Positions 25,529-33,153 of a stretch of 64,000 bases of DNA are shown here, piece after piece. Made by a program: the position numbers and the translations under genes. How positions within the stretch are numbered: position 1 is the first letter of the stretch; every line of letters starts with the position of its first letter. The stretch is from Aquiflexum balticum DSM 16537. Lineage in GTDB: Bacteria; Bacteroidota; Bacteroidia; Cytophagales; Cyclobacteriaceae. The notes below the pieces were generated by a model. It was not told where the DNA came from, made no database searches, and was given only the letters and a program-made list of their open reading frames with translations. Location of the stretch: assembly GCF_900176595.1 (NCBI RefSeq), contig NZ_LT838813.1, forward strand, positions 4,730,001-4,794,000, written 5' to 3'.

Positions 25529-25978
25529 ATGAAAAAGTTATTTGGCGCAATGCTTATCACCCTTATGAGTTTCCAACTCAGCTTGGCGCAGGATAAAATT
25601 GAATGGCTGACTTTTGAGGAAGCCGCCATGAAAACTGCCAACAATCCCAAAATGGTTTTTGTGGATGTTTACACCGATTGGTGTGGCTGGTGTAAAAAAA
25701 TGGACAAGGATACCTTTACCGATCCTAAAGTCATCGAATACATCAACACCAACTTCTATGCAGTAAAAATGAATGCAGAAGATACCAAAAGGACTTTCAA
25801 ATTCAAGGGAAAGGATTATACTGAAGCAGCTATGGCCAAAGCCATGCGGGTCAACTCCTACCCCAACTTTATCATCATGGATGCTGCCATGGAAAACATT
25901 ACCCAATTGCCCGGCTACAGACTGCCCGATCCTTTTCTTGAAGGACTGAGCGGATTGGTCGGCAAATTCTCAAAATAA
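25529..25978 (+). CDS. exported thioredoxin-family protein (DUF255-like)
   Basis: 149 residues with a signal peptide (1-20, ending SLAQ). FVDVYTDWCGWCKKMDKDTF has the redox pair Cys52, Cys55 (CGWC), and RVNSYPNFIIMD gives the cis-proline loop. Such proteins act as periplasmic disulfide reductants or chaperones. It lies 3 bases upstream of mnmE, so both are probably on one transcript although functionally unrelated. Confidence 0.92.
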   Translation: MKKLFGAMLITLMSFQLSLAQDKIEWLTFEEAAMKTANNPKMVFVDVYTDWCGWCKKMDKDTFTDPKVIEYINTNFYAVKMNAEDTKRTFKFKGKDYTEAAMAKAMRVNSYPNFIIMDAAMENITQLPGYRLPDPFLEGLSGLVGKFSK

Positions 25979-25981
25979 CCT

Positions 25982-27364
25982 ATGTCCTTTTCCCTTCACG
26001 AAAAAGAAGATACCATAGTGGCATTGGCTACCCCACAGGGAGTCGGTGCCATTGCTGTTATCAGGCTTTCCGGTAAAAATGCCATTAGAATTACCAATGA
26101 GATTTTCAAAGGAAAGGACCTGGAAAAACAGGAATCCCATACTATTCACTTTGGCACCATCCGCGACGGGGAAAGAATTATCGACGAGGTGCTTGTTTCA
26201 CTTTTTATCGCACCCAAATCCTTTACCAAGGAAAATGTTGTGGAAATCTCCACGCATGGTTCCTCCTACATTGTCAACCAAGTCATCAAACTCCTAATCA
26301 GAAAAGGGGCAAGACCTGCCAAACCGGGAGAGTTTACCCAAAGGGCATTTTTGAACGGTCAATTTGACCTTGCCCAGGCAGAAGCCGTTGCAGACCTGAT
26401 CCATTCAGATTCAGAAACCTCCCATCAGGCTGCCATCAATCAGATGCGTGGTGGATTCAGTGGTGAGATTTCGAAGCTTCGTGCCGAACTGATACACTTT
26501 GCCTCCATGATTGAATTGGAACTCGATTTTGGGGAAGAGGATGTGGAATTTGCCAGTAGAAACGAACTGAGGGTTTTGGTGGAGAAGCTACTCCGTGAAG
26601 TAGAACAATTGATCTTAAGCTTTGACTTGGGCAATGTGATCAAAAACGGAGTGCCTACTGTCATAGCGGGCAAACCCAATGCCGGCAAGTCCACCCTACT
26701 CAATGCGCTCTTGAATGAAGAAAAAGCCATTGTCTCCGATATCGCCGGGACCACCCGGGATTTCATAGAAGACGAAATCAATATTGGCGGGGTGATATTC
26801 AGGTTTATCGATACCGCAGGACTTCGGGAGACAACTGATGTTATCGAAGCCATCGGTGTCAGTCGGACACAGGAAAAAATGAAGACCGCTTCCCTGATTC
26901 TTTACCTCTTTGATTTGGGTGATACCGACATGGTCGAGATCAATCGGGATATCAATAAATTGGAAAACCTGGGCGTACCCTTTCTTAAAGTAGCCAATAA
27001 GATCGATAAAGCCGGTTCACTGTTTATCAATGACTTAAAAGAAAAACATCCCGATACTATTTTTATATCCGCGGGACAAAAAGAAAATCTGGATCTCCTT
27101 AAAGACCGGATCATGGAACTGGTCAACCTCGACAAATTCCGCACCGGCAATACCATCGTCACCAATATCCGTCACTACGATTCCTTAGTAAAGACAAGGC
27201 AGTCTCTTTTGGATGTATTGGAAGGATTGGACAGGCAGATCACCAATGATTTTTTGGCAATGGATATCCGCAGGTCTTTGCATTATCTTGGGGAGATTAC
27301 AGGGGAGATAACGACTGATGATTTGTTGGCGAATATTTTTTCGAAGTTTTGTATCGGGAAGTAA
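25982..27364 (+). CDS. mnmE: tRNA uridine-5-carboxymethylaminomethyl(34) GTPase MnmE
   Basis: 460 residues, full length for the family. The N-terminal tetrahydrofolate-binding domain starts with DTIVALATPQGVGAIAVIRL; the embedded G domain has GKPNAGKSTLLNALL near residue 230, the DTAGLRETTD G3 loop and ANKIDKAG for G4; the C-terminus ends in FCIGK, the conserved CIGK. With MnmG it modifies U34 of tRNAs. The thioredoxin gene precedes it by 3 bases. Confidence 0.98.
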   Translation: MSFSLHEKEDTIVALATPQGVGAIAVIRLSGKNAIRITNEIFKGKDLEKQESHTIHFGTIRDGERIIDEVLVSLFIAPKSFTKENVVEISTHGSSYIVNQVIKLLIRKGARPAKPGEFTQRAFLNGQFDLAQAEAVADLIHSDSETSHQAAINQMRGGFSGEISKLRAELIHFASMIELELDFGEEDVEFASRNELRVLVEKLLREVEQLILSFDLGNVIKNGVPTVIAGKPNAGKSTLLNALLNEEKAIVSDIAGTTRDFIEDEINIGGVIFRFIDTAGLRETTDVIEAIGVSRTQEKMKTASLILYLFDLGDTDMVEINRDINKLENLGVPFLKVANKIDKAGSLFINDLKEKHPDTIFISAGQKENLDLLKDRIMELVNLDKFRTGNTIVTNIRHYDSLVKTRQSLLDVLEGLDRQITNDFLAMDIRRSLHYLGEITGEITTDDLLANIFSKFCIGK

Positions 27365-27367
27365 CCC

Positions 27368-27387
27368 AACCTTTGAGGTTTTTTTTT
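27368..27387 (+). terminator. intrinsic terminator after mnmE
   Basis: AACCT, loop TTG, AGGTT then a run of seven more Ts, 3 bases past the mnmE stop. A second inverted block AACCTCGAAGGTT follows immediately. Confidence 0.7.
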
Positions 27388-27432
27388 GAACCTCGAAGGT
27401 TTTAAGGTTAAAAAGAGGTTCTTATGTTTTTT

Positions 27433-27460
27433 TCTCGCAAAGACACTAAGGCGCAAAGAT
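27433..27460. repeat. CGCAAAG octamer repeat
   Basis: CGCAAAGA, CACTAAGG, CGCAAAGA: three units with 8-base period. Related copies are at 27923-27949, 50045-50070 and, as an inverted arrangement, 63112-63170. This copy abuts the truncated higB remnant exactly. Confidence 0.7.
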
Positions 27461-27513
27461 TTATTGGAACCCATGCGGAATATGATAATATAAAAGACAT
27501 CCAAAATATCTGA
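27457..27513 (+). pseudogene. higB: higB toxin remnant (C-terminal codons only)
   Basis: The frame ending at the TGA at 27511-27513 reads RFIGTHAEYDNIKDIQNI, which matches the C-terminal end of HigB/RelE-type mRNA interferases (typically F-x-GTHAEYDK). Everything upstream has been replaced by the CGCAAAG repeat, so no toxin can be made. It ends 4 bases before the higA start codon, in the normal higB-higA order. Confidence 0.6.
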
Positions 27514-27516
27514 GCG

Positions 27517-27868
27517 ATGATCAAATCTAAAAAAGAATATAGCGCTATTGTGGAAAGAATAGAAGAATTGCTTTCCAATCCCGAAAACATAGATAGTCCA
27601 GATTCAAAAGGTTATGTAGAGTTAAATCTTCTTTCCGACCTAGTAGCTGATTATGAAGAATCATTTCATCCGATAAAGCCTCCTACCCTAGCTTAAGCTT
27701 CGTATGCAGGAACGAGGCTTGAGTCAAAAAACACTGTCAGAGGTTCTTGGGATAAGCACTTCGAGAATCAGTGAATATCTCAATGGGAAAAGCGAGCCCA
27801 CCTTAAAAGTTGCGCGTGAAATTAGCAGGAAATTGGATATAGAGGCTTCTATAGTGTTGGGGATTTGA
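27517..27868 (+). pseudogene. higA: higA antitoxin, frameshifted
   Basis: The first segment (27517-27696, 59 codons) reads MIKSKKEYSAIVERIEELL...LLSDLVADYEES...PIKPPTLA and stops at TAA. The second segment resumes one frame over at about 27692: LRMQERGLSQKTLSEVLGIS then SRISEYLNGKSEPTLKVARE, ending at the TGA at 27868. Together they form a COG5499 (HigA-type, Xre helix-turn-helix) antitoxin. Comparison with the family suggests about 8 bases lost between TLA and LRM. The helix-turn-helix half could only be expressed from an internal ATG at 27704. Confidence 0.85.
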
Positions 27869-27922
27869 TTTCGAATGCTCACCTTGAGGGTTTTGGTGTT
27901 AGAAAAAGGACTTGATTTTTTT

Positions 27923-27949
27923 CCCGCAAAGACTCAAAGGCGCAAAGAT
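27923..27949. repeat. CGCAAAG octamer repeat, second copy
   Basis: GCAAAGAC, TCAAAGGC, GCAAAGAT at 8-base period. It lies 55 bases downstream of the broken higA; the decayed TA locus is therefore bracketed by two copies of this repeat. The remainder of the gap to 28127 holds nothing recognisable. Confidence 0.7.
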
Positions 27950-28127
27950 TTTATTTTTGACAAATTAAAGGGACTAGCGATTACCATGTAAAATAATACA
28001 CGCCTATTTAGTCTAGTATTTCTTGGAAACCATCCAATAAGGCTTTGGCCCAAGATTCCAAAAGGGACAATCTTGTTTTAATTGGTTCGATTGTTGAACA
28101 AAACATTAATAGAACCTAACCAAATAA

Positions 28128-28358
28128 ATGATGATCAGGATAATAAACAATGCAGCAACAATTTTTCCAATGATGGCTTTTGGGAAAAAGAAAGAGGATA
28201 CCGTCGATAAAGGCACAAATAGAGACATTCCGGGGAATTCTGAAGGCGCCAGGCCTCCTAGAAAAGAGGAATACAAAAACAGTGAGGGTAAAAAGAAAAA
28301 GAATTCTTCAGAGGATTCAGAACCTTCAAAGAAAAATGATTCTCCAGAGTCAAAATAG
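28128..28358 (+). CDS. small hypothetical protein, charged low-complexity tail
   Basis: 76 residues: a short hydrophobic N-terminus (MMIRIINNAATIFPMMAFG) followed by a Lys/Glu/Ser/Asn-rich tail. No family recognised. It lies 170 bases upstream of the ATP-grasp gene on the same strand. The tail lacks the repeated acid/Thr motifs expected of graspetide precursors, so I do not call it a peptide substrate. It could be a small membrane-anchored protein or a chance frame; a competing frame (28180-28404) has less natural composition. Confidence 0.35.
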   Translation: MMIRIINNAATIFPMMAFGKKKEDTVDKGTNRDIPGNSEGARPPRKEEYKNSEGKKKKNSSEDSEPSKKNDSPESK

Positions 28359-28528
28359 TACAGTCCAATCTGTCCATTTCCCGCAACTGTGTAAACAGGA
28401 TTGAATTATTTTATGAATTAGTTTAAATATATAACTTATTATTTAAATAATATGTCAAAATCTTGCTATTGGTCACGTTTTTGATATATTAATGATATTG
28501 AATTTTATAAACTAAATAATAAAATATT

Positions 28529-29749
28529 ATGGCTAAATGTTTCGCACTGATGGGTTGGAGTTTGCCTGTGATTGAAAGTATGCAAAAACTCAACAAACCT
28601 TATGTAGTAGTTTCTTTTCCTGATTTTGAAGAGTATGCTAAAGAAAATGACATTCCTTTTGTAAGCTATCAGTTTGACGAGTGGAGTGACACTTCCAATT
28701 CTCTGGATTTGTATGAAAAATTAAAACCTTTCAATGCAGATGTTGCAGTGCCACTTTTTGAGGAAACTGTTGAATGGGCCGGAGCGCTCAATTCAATCTA
28801 CAGAGGAGATCCTCGGGTTTTGAACAGGGCCTTTTTGTTCCGAAATAAGGCAATGATGAAAAGAAAAGCTTTAATAGGAGGACTTCGGGTAGGTCTTTTT
28901 GAAGAAGTTTTCAATAAAGATGGTGTCAAGAGTTTTATGAAAAGACTCAATCAGGCCAACCTTCAAATTGAGGGAGAACAGGATAGTTGGGTCCATATCA
29001 AACCTTTTGCATCGGCAGGTACAGTTGGACACCGACTCTTGAAATCTATGCAGGACATCGAAGATAAATGTCAGGAAAGTGATTTCCCTTGCTTGGCAGA
29101 AAGTCACTTACCAGGGACAGAGTTTTCATGTGAGGCATTTATACATGGCGGTAAAATCCGGTTTCTAAACATAACAGAATATGTAAAATTGGGTTATTCT
29201 AACTTTATTCCGGAAGGTCATCACCTGAATGCCAAGCGTGATAAGATCATGAAGGAAATGCAGAAGCTAGTGGACTTGTTCGGAATTGAGTACGGAATGA
29301 TTCATCCTGAGTGGTTTCTCACCGAAAATGACGAATTGAGTTTTGGAGAAGTCGCCTGTAGGATTCCTGGGGGGCATATATTAGAACTTACTGGTAAGGC
29401 ATATGATTTTGATGCTCTTGCTGCTTTTGTTCTATGTCATGATCCAAACTTATCTGAAGAAGAATTAAAAGAAATTCTTCCACCATTGGATGCACGTCCA
29501 AAGAACTTCTATGGAAATGTGATGATTTACCCACACAAGAATGTGATAAATAAGCTTGAGATTCCAGATGAACTCAAAGAGGAATCTTATTTCCTTGATC
29601 ACAACCTGATACCTCCATACACCAACCAAAAAATCAATAGCAGGGAAGGTTTTGGTAACCATTTCGGAACTGTCAATTTCAAAGGAGACGATCCCGACAG
29701 AATGAAGGAGCTTTTATTGCATTACGAAAACGTAGATTTCTATCATTGA
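28529..29749 (+). CDS. ATP-grasp carboxylate-amine ligase
   Basis: 406 residues. An N-terminal pre-ATP-grasp Rossmann-like region (residues 1-110) is followed by the ATP-grasp core: VHIKPFASAGTVGH (nucleotide-binding Lys and small loop), CLAESHLPGTEFSCEAFIHG then GKIRFLNITEY (as in L-amino-acid ligase/carbamoyl-phosphate-type enzymes), and SFGEVACRIPGGH providing metal-binding acidic residues. Such enzymes join a carboxylate to an amine through an acylphosphate; the layout most resembles dipeptide-forming L-amino-acid ligases. It begins a three-gene plus-strand module with a papain-fold-like protein and a racemase. Confidence 0.85.
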   Translation: MAKCFALMGWSLPVIESMQKLNKPYVVVSFPDFEEYAKENDIPFVSYQFDEWSDTSNSLDLYEKLKPFNADVAVPLFEETVEWAGALNSIYRGDPRVLNRAFLFRNKAMMKRKALIGGLRVGLFEEVFNKDGVKSFMKRLNQANLQIEGEQDSWVHIKPFASAGTVGHRLLKSMQDIEDKCQESDFPCLAESHLPGTEFSCEAFIHGGKIRFLNITEYVKLGYSNFIPEGHHLNAKRDKIMKEMQKLVDLFGIEYGMIHPEWFLTENDELSFGEVACRIPGGHILELTGKAYDFDALAAFVLCHDPNLSEEELKEILPPLDARPKNFYGNVMIYPHKNVINKLEIPDELKEESYFLDHNLIPPYTNQKINSREGFGNHFGTVNFKGDDPDRMKELLLHYENVDFYH

Positions 29750-29774
29750 TACAATGATTTAAAGTAATATACAA

Positions 29775-29799
29775 AAAGCCTTTCAGCCTGGAAGGTTTT
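29775..29799 (+). terminator. weak hairpin between ATP-grasp gene and next gene
   Basis: AAAGCCTT, loop TCAGCCTGG, AAGGTTTT: an 8-bp stem with one G-U pair but no long T run. It could attenuate rather than end transcription of the 664-residue protein gene. Confidence 0.35.
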
Positions 29800-29857
29800 A
29801 TGTATACTTTCTGCCCAAATTCAAAATCTACACACATCATTAACATTTCGCTTTTTT

Positions 29858-31852
29858 ATGCATAATCCAGTGCTTACAGACAACACATATCAAAAATTCA
29901 AAGAACAATTTAAAGAATTAAGTCAAGCGACGGCCCTTACCAGGTCTGAAAAGGCACGTAAAATGATGGGGCAAATTGATTTGCTCATCGACACTACCGA
30001 TGGACTAAAATTAATTTATCAAAAAATAGAAGACTTATCGAATGCGGGAATATTTGAAGGTTCGGCTTGGGCCGACCCATCAAAACTGGTTGCAAGTCTG
30101 GTCGGGGGAACCCTCAAAAGCGGTCATCCAAATTCCACGATTGAAATATTGAGCGAATTGCGCTTATTGGCAATAGCCAAAGGCCAGTATAAAGCGAAAG
30201 GTATTAGCCCAGAGGAAGCTGAAAATTTTATCCAAGAAGTGATTGTTGCTAATCTGGAGTTTGTATTCAATGAGCCCCTAGAGGAAACAAGGCTGGTCAT
30301 GAATGAGCATGAATTGAAGAAAGTTCATACACTTTTCAAGTTTATTGCCGAAAAAACCGAATTGGATAATGTCAAAGAAAAGCTGGTTGAAGAGCTCACT
30401 TTGATATGCGAACAAAGACCCGTTGTAACCGAAAAACAGCGAAAAATAATTGCTTTGGTAAAAGAGAAAATCGACCTAAATCCAGAAAACGATTTGGATG
30501 CCAGGCTTTTGAGATTTCAAAGATGCATTTACAAACCGACCCTCAATAGCTTTAACAAGAATTATCAGGAATATGGTGATGTATTAAAAAAATTGACTAA
30601 AAGCCAATTGCGCGAAGAAGCTATTGAAATGAGCAAGGCTATGCTGAGTTTTGGCCTAGTGAGCCAGTACCATCCTATATTGATCATTTTTCTCATTGAA
30701 AAAGGCCATAAAGATTTGGTGCCCTTGAGTATGGGATTAAGTCAGGGAGGCACAGCGAGATGGAATGAATTCAGGGAATTCGCTTCCAACCTGATTCTCA
30801 AAACAATACACCCCTATAATGCCCAGTGCATTTATGGGTTCACCAAAATGCTGGAATCGGGAATTTTTTCAAGAGAAGCGGTACGGTCCGGTTTGGCCAA
30901 TATGCTCACCATTAGGATTCATCCTGAAGTAGAAACCAGAATATTGAAATCTACCAAAACGCCTCATGAAAAAGTCAGTGCTTTGAAGTATTTGATGGGT
31001 GCCTTGTTCCGGGTTTTGGGCCAACCGCTTGGAGTAGGTCAAGGCAATAATCCAACCTGCCAAAGTGCCCGTGGTATCAGTATGTGGAGCCAACATTCTC
31101 CTGCCAAGCTTATCCATATGGTACAGACTGCCGCCACTTACAATGACCTTACATTTCGGTTCGAGGCTCAGGAAATAAAAGCATCGGCTGTAGGATTGGG
31201 CTTGGTTCAGAAGTTAGACCATAATCTGGATGCTGTATCAGTGACGTTGGTACCAATGCTGGACAAAATTTATAACGAAATGATGCTGAGAGCCTCCGGT
31301 AGAGGTGAAGATCCGCACAAGTGGGTCAATCCTGCCCTCTATGGTCAATGGATACAAATTGGCTTTGCATCAGCTTATGATTATTTATTCAATGCCATTG
31401 TAGATTTCAATGGTTTTATTGGTGTATTTTATGCCATGTGTCATCCTGAATATAACGGCGGAAACAGATTAATTTACCCTAATCCGGTGGGTATTTTTAT
31501 TACAAGTGCCAAAGGAGACATGTTGGGTTTCCATGCGGTTTCCCTGCTTCGTGTGGACATGGATCAAAAAGGGATCTATCGGGCATATTTTCTAAATCCT
31601 AACAATGAAGGAAGGCAGGATTGGGGACAAAATATCAAACCATCTGTTTATGGCAGCGGAGAAATACATGGCGAATCATCTTTACCCATACATGAATTTG
31701 CGGCAAGGATTTACGCCTTCCATTACAATAATTTGGAGGCAAAAGAAAAAATGGAATACGTTCCAGACTACGAGGTAAAAAGGATAAAAAATTTAGCAAA
31801 GGAAAGTTGGGGACGTTCTTATACTTGGATAGAAACAAAAAAATCATGGTAA
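29858..31852 (+). CDS. uncharacterised 664-residue protein with papain-like catalytic pattern
   Basis: No family recognised. Residues 1-380 look largely helical. The C-terminal ~270 residues carry a pattern like papain-type cysteine enzymes: GQGNNPTCQSARGIS puts Gln395 six residues before Cys401 (the papain Q19/C25 spacing), GFHAVSLLRVD supplies His559, and YFLNPNNEGRQDWG supplies Asn580. No signal peptide. Its last codons overlap the racemase start by 7 bases, so the two are translationally coupled. A hydrolase, transpeptidase or transglutaminase-like role on the product of the ATP-grasp ligase would fit, but this is inference. Confidence 0.7.
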   Translation: MHNPVLTDNTYQKFKEQFKELSQATALTRSEKARKMMGQIDLLIDTTDGLKLIYQKIEDLSNAGIFEGSAWADPSKLVASLVGGTLKSGHPNSTIEILSELRLLAIAKGQYKAKGISPEEAENFIQEVIVANLEFVFNEPLEETRLVMNEHELKKVHTLFKFIAEKTELDNVKEKLVEELTLICEQRPVVTEKQRKIIALVKEKIDLNPENDLDARLLRFQRCIYKPTLNSFNKNYQEYGDVLKKLTKSQLREEAIEMSKAMLSFGLVSQYHPILIIFLIEKGHKDLVPLSMGLSQGGTARWNEFREFASNLILKTIHPYNAQCIYGFTKMLESGIFSREAVRSGLANMLTIRIHPEVETRILKSTKTPHEKVSALKYLMGALFRVLGQPLGVGQGNNPTCQSARGISMWSQHSPAKLIHMVQTAATYNDLTFRFEAQEIKASAVGLGLVQKLDHNLDAVSVTLVPMLDKIYNEMMLRASGRGEDPHKWVNPALYGQWIQIGFASAYDYLFNAIVDFNGFIGVFYAMCHPEYNGGNRLIYPNPVGIFITSAKGDMLGFHAVSLLRVDMDQKGIYRAYFLNPNNEGRQDWGQNIKPSVYGSGEIHGESSLPIHEFAARIYAFHYNNLEAKEKMEYVPDYEVKRIKNLAKESWGRSYTWIETKKSW

Positions 31853-33003
31853 AACACTCTTCAAGGATTGAATTGAAGCAATCCGCATATAAAAACAATA
31901 TCAACTTTATCAAAAAAAAGATCGGTGACAATGTGGTAGTATCATCTGTAGTCAAAGCAAATGCCTATGGTCATGGCATCAGGACATTTGTACCAATGGC
32001 TGAAAAGTGTGGCATTAATCATTTTTCAGTTGCCTCCAGTTTTGAAGCAGAAGAAGTTCTGACTGCATGTGCAGCCTCTAGCCGGATCATGATCATGGGT
32101 ATCATTTATGAAGAGGATATTCCTTGGGCTATAGAAAATGAAATTGAATTTTTTGTATACAATTATGAGCGCTTGCCCAAAACCCTCGCTGCCGCAAAAA
32201 AAATAGGGAAAGTCGCGAAAGTACATATTGAGGTGGAAACAGGTGCCAATAGAACCGGCCTACCACAGAAAGACTTTCTGAAAGTACTGAGCTTTTTAAA
32301 GAAAAATGCTGACCATATCATTTTTGAAGGTCTTTGTACACACTTTGGAGGTGCAGAGTCCATTTCAAATGGGTTTAAAATCGATATGCAACACAAGCGT
32401 TATAAGGCTTTTTTGAAACAATGTCGGGAAAAAAAGATAGAGCCAAATGTAAAGCATATCGCCTGCTCGGCGGCAGCTCTTGCAATGAAGGACACGGTAT
32501 ATGATATGGTAAGAATAGGTGTGGCCCAATATGGTTTTTGGCCTAGCCCTGATATATATTATGCACATTTGCATGAGACCAATAAAAAAGCAGATGCTTC
32601 TCTTAAACGAATATTCACTTGGAAAACTGACATCATGGATATCAGGGATGTAGACCAAGGAGAATTTATAGGTTATGGGACCTCCTTTCAAGCTACACAC
32701 AAAATGACCATTGCTGTAATGCCCTTGGGCTATTCCAATGGTTATCCCAGGGCATTGTCCAATCGAGGACATGTTTTGATTCATGGTAAAAAAGCACCCA
32801 TTGTGGGTTTGATCAATATGAATTTATTTATGGTGGACATTTCCCATATCAAAGAAGCCTCACTTGGCGATGAAGTAGTCCTTATAGGAAGACAAAACAA
32901 CAATGTGATCAATGTGTCGAGTTTTACCAACAGCACACAGCTTCTGAACAATGAAATGCTGAGCAGACTACCGGCTGCTATTCCGCGGACCGTTATTAAA
33001 TAA
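31846..33003 (+). CDS. stand-alone alanine racemase homologue
   Basis: 385 residues from the ATG at 31846, inside the last codons of the previous gene. SVVKANAYGHG carries the PLP lysine Lys37, HIACSAAA...DMVRIGVAQYG holds the Arg that contacts the pyridine nitrogen, and LGYSNGYPR the catalytic Tyr. The usual GR[IV]xMDQ motif is GLINMNLFMVDI here, a departure from housekeeping Alr. In many Bacteroidota the housekeeping racemase is fused to a MurF-like domain, so a separate copy in an ATP-grasp operon is probably dedicated to a secondary pathway; substrate could be Ala, Ser or another amino acid. Confidence 0.88.
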   Translation: MVKHSSRIELKQSAYKNNINFIKKKIGDNVVVSSVVKANAYGHGIRTFVPMAEKCGINHFSVASSFEAEEVLTACAASSRIMIMGIIYEEDIPWAIENEIEFFVYNYERLPKTLAAAKKIGKVAKVHIEVETGANRTGLPQKDFLKVLSFLKKNADHIIFEGLCTHFGGAESISNGFKIDMQHKRYKAFLKQCREKKIEPNVKHIACSAAALAMKDTVYDMVRIGVAQYGFWPSPDIYYAHLHETNKKADASLKRIFTWKTDIMDIRDVDQGEFIGYGTSFQATHKMTIAVMPLGYSNGYPRALSNRGHVLIHGKKAPIVGLINMNLFMVDISHIKEASLGDEVVLIGRQNNNVINVSSFTNSTQLLNNEMLSRLPAAIPRTVIK

Positions 33004-33153
33004 AGACAAAATTTAAAGTTTAGAAAAAATCATCATCTTCCTTAAACAGAAATTAGGGGAAAATGATTGCTCGGATTTTTATTTTTCACAAAGGCAGTAA
33101 GGGTAAAAAAGAAGGGAAATAGAGTATTTTACTTTTTATTTCTTTTTTGGTAT

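Noticed and set aside
28128-28358. Graspetide (omega-ester peptide) precursor
   Set aside because: No repeated Thr/Ser-Glu/Asp core motif; the ligase resembles amino-acid ligases rather than graspetide ligases.
28180-28404. Alternative frame overlapping the small charged ORF
   Set aside because: Arg/Gln/Lys-rich composition without family or start context; the 28128 frame is better.
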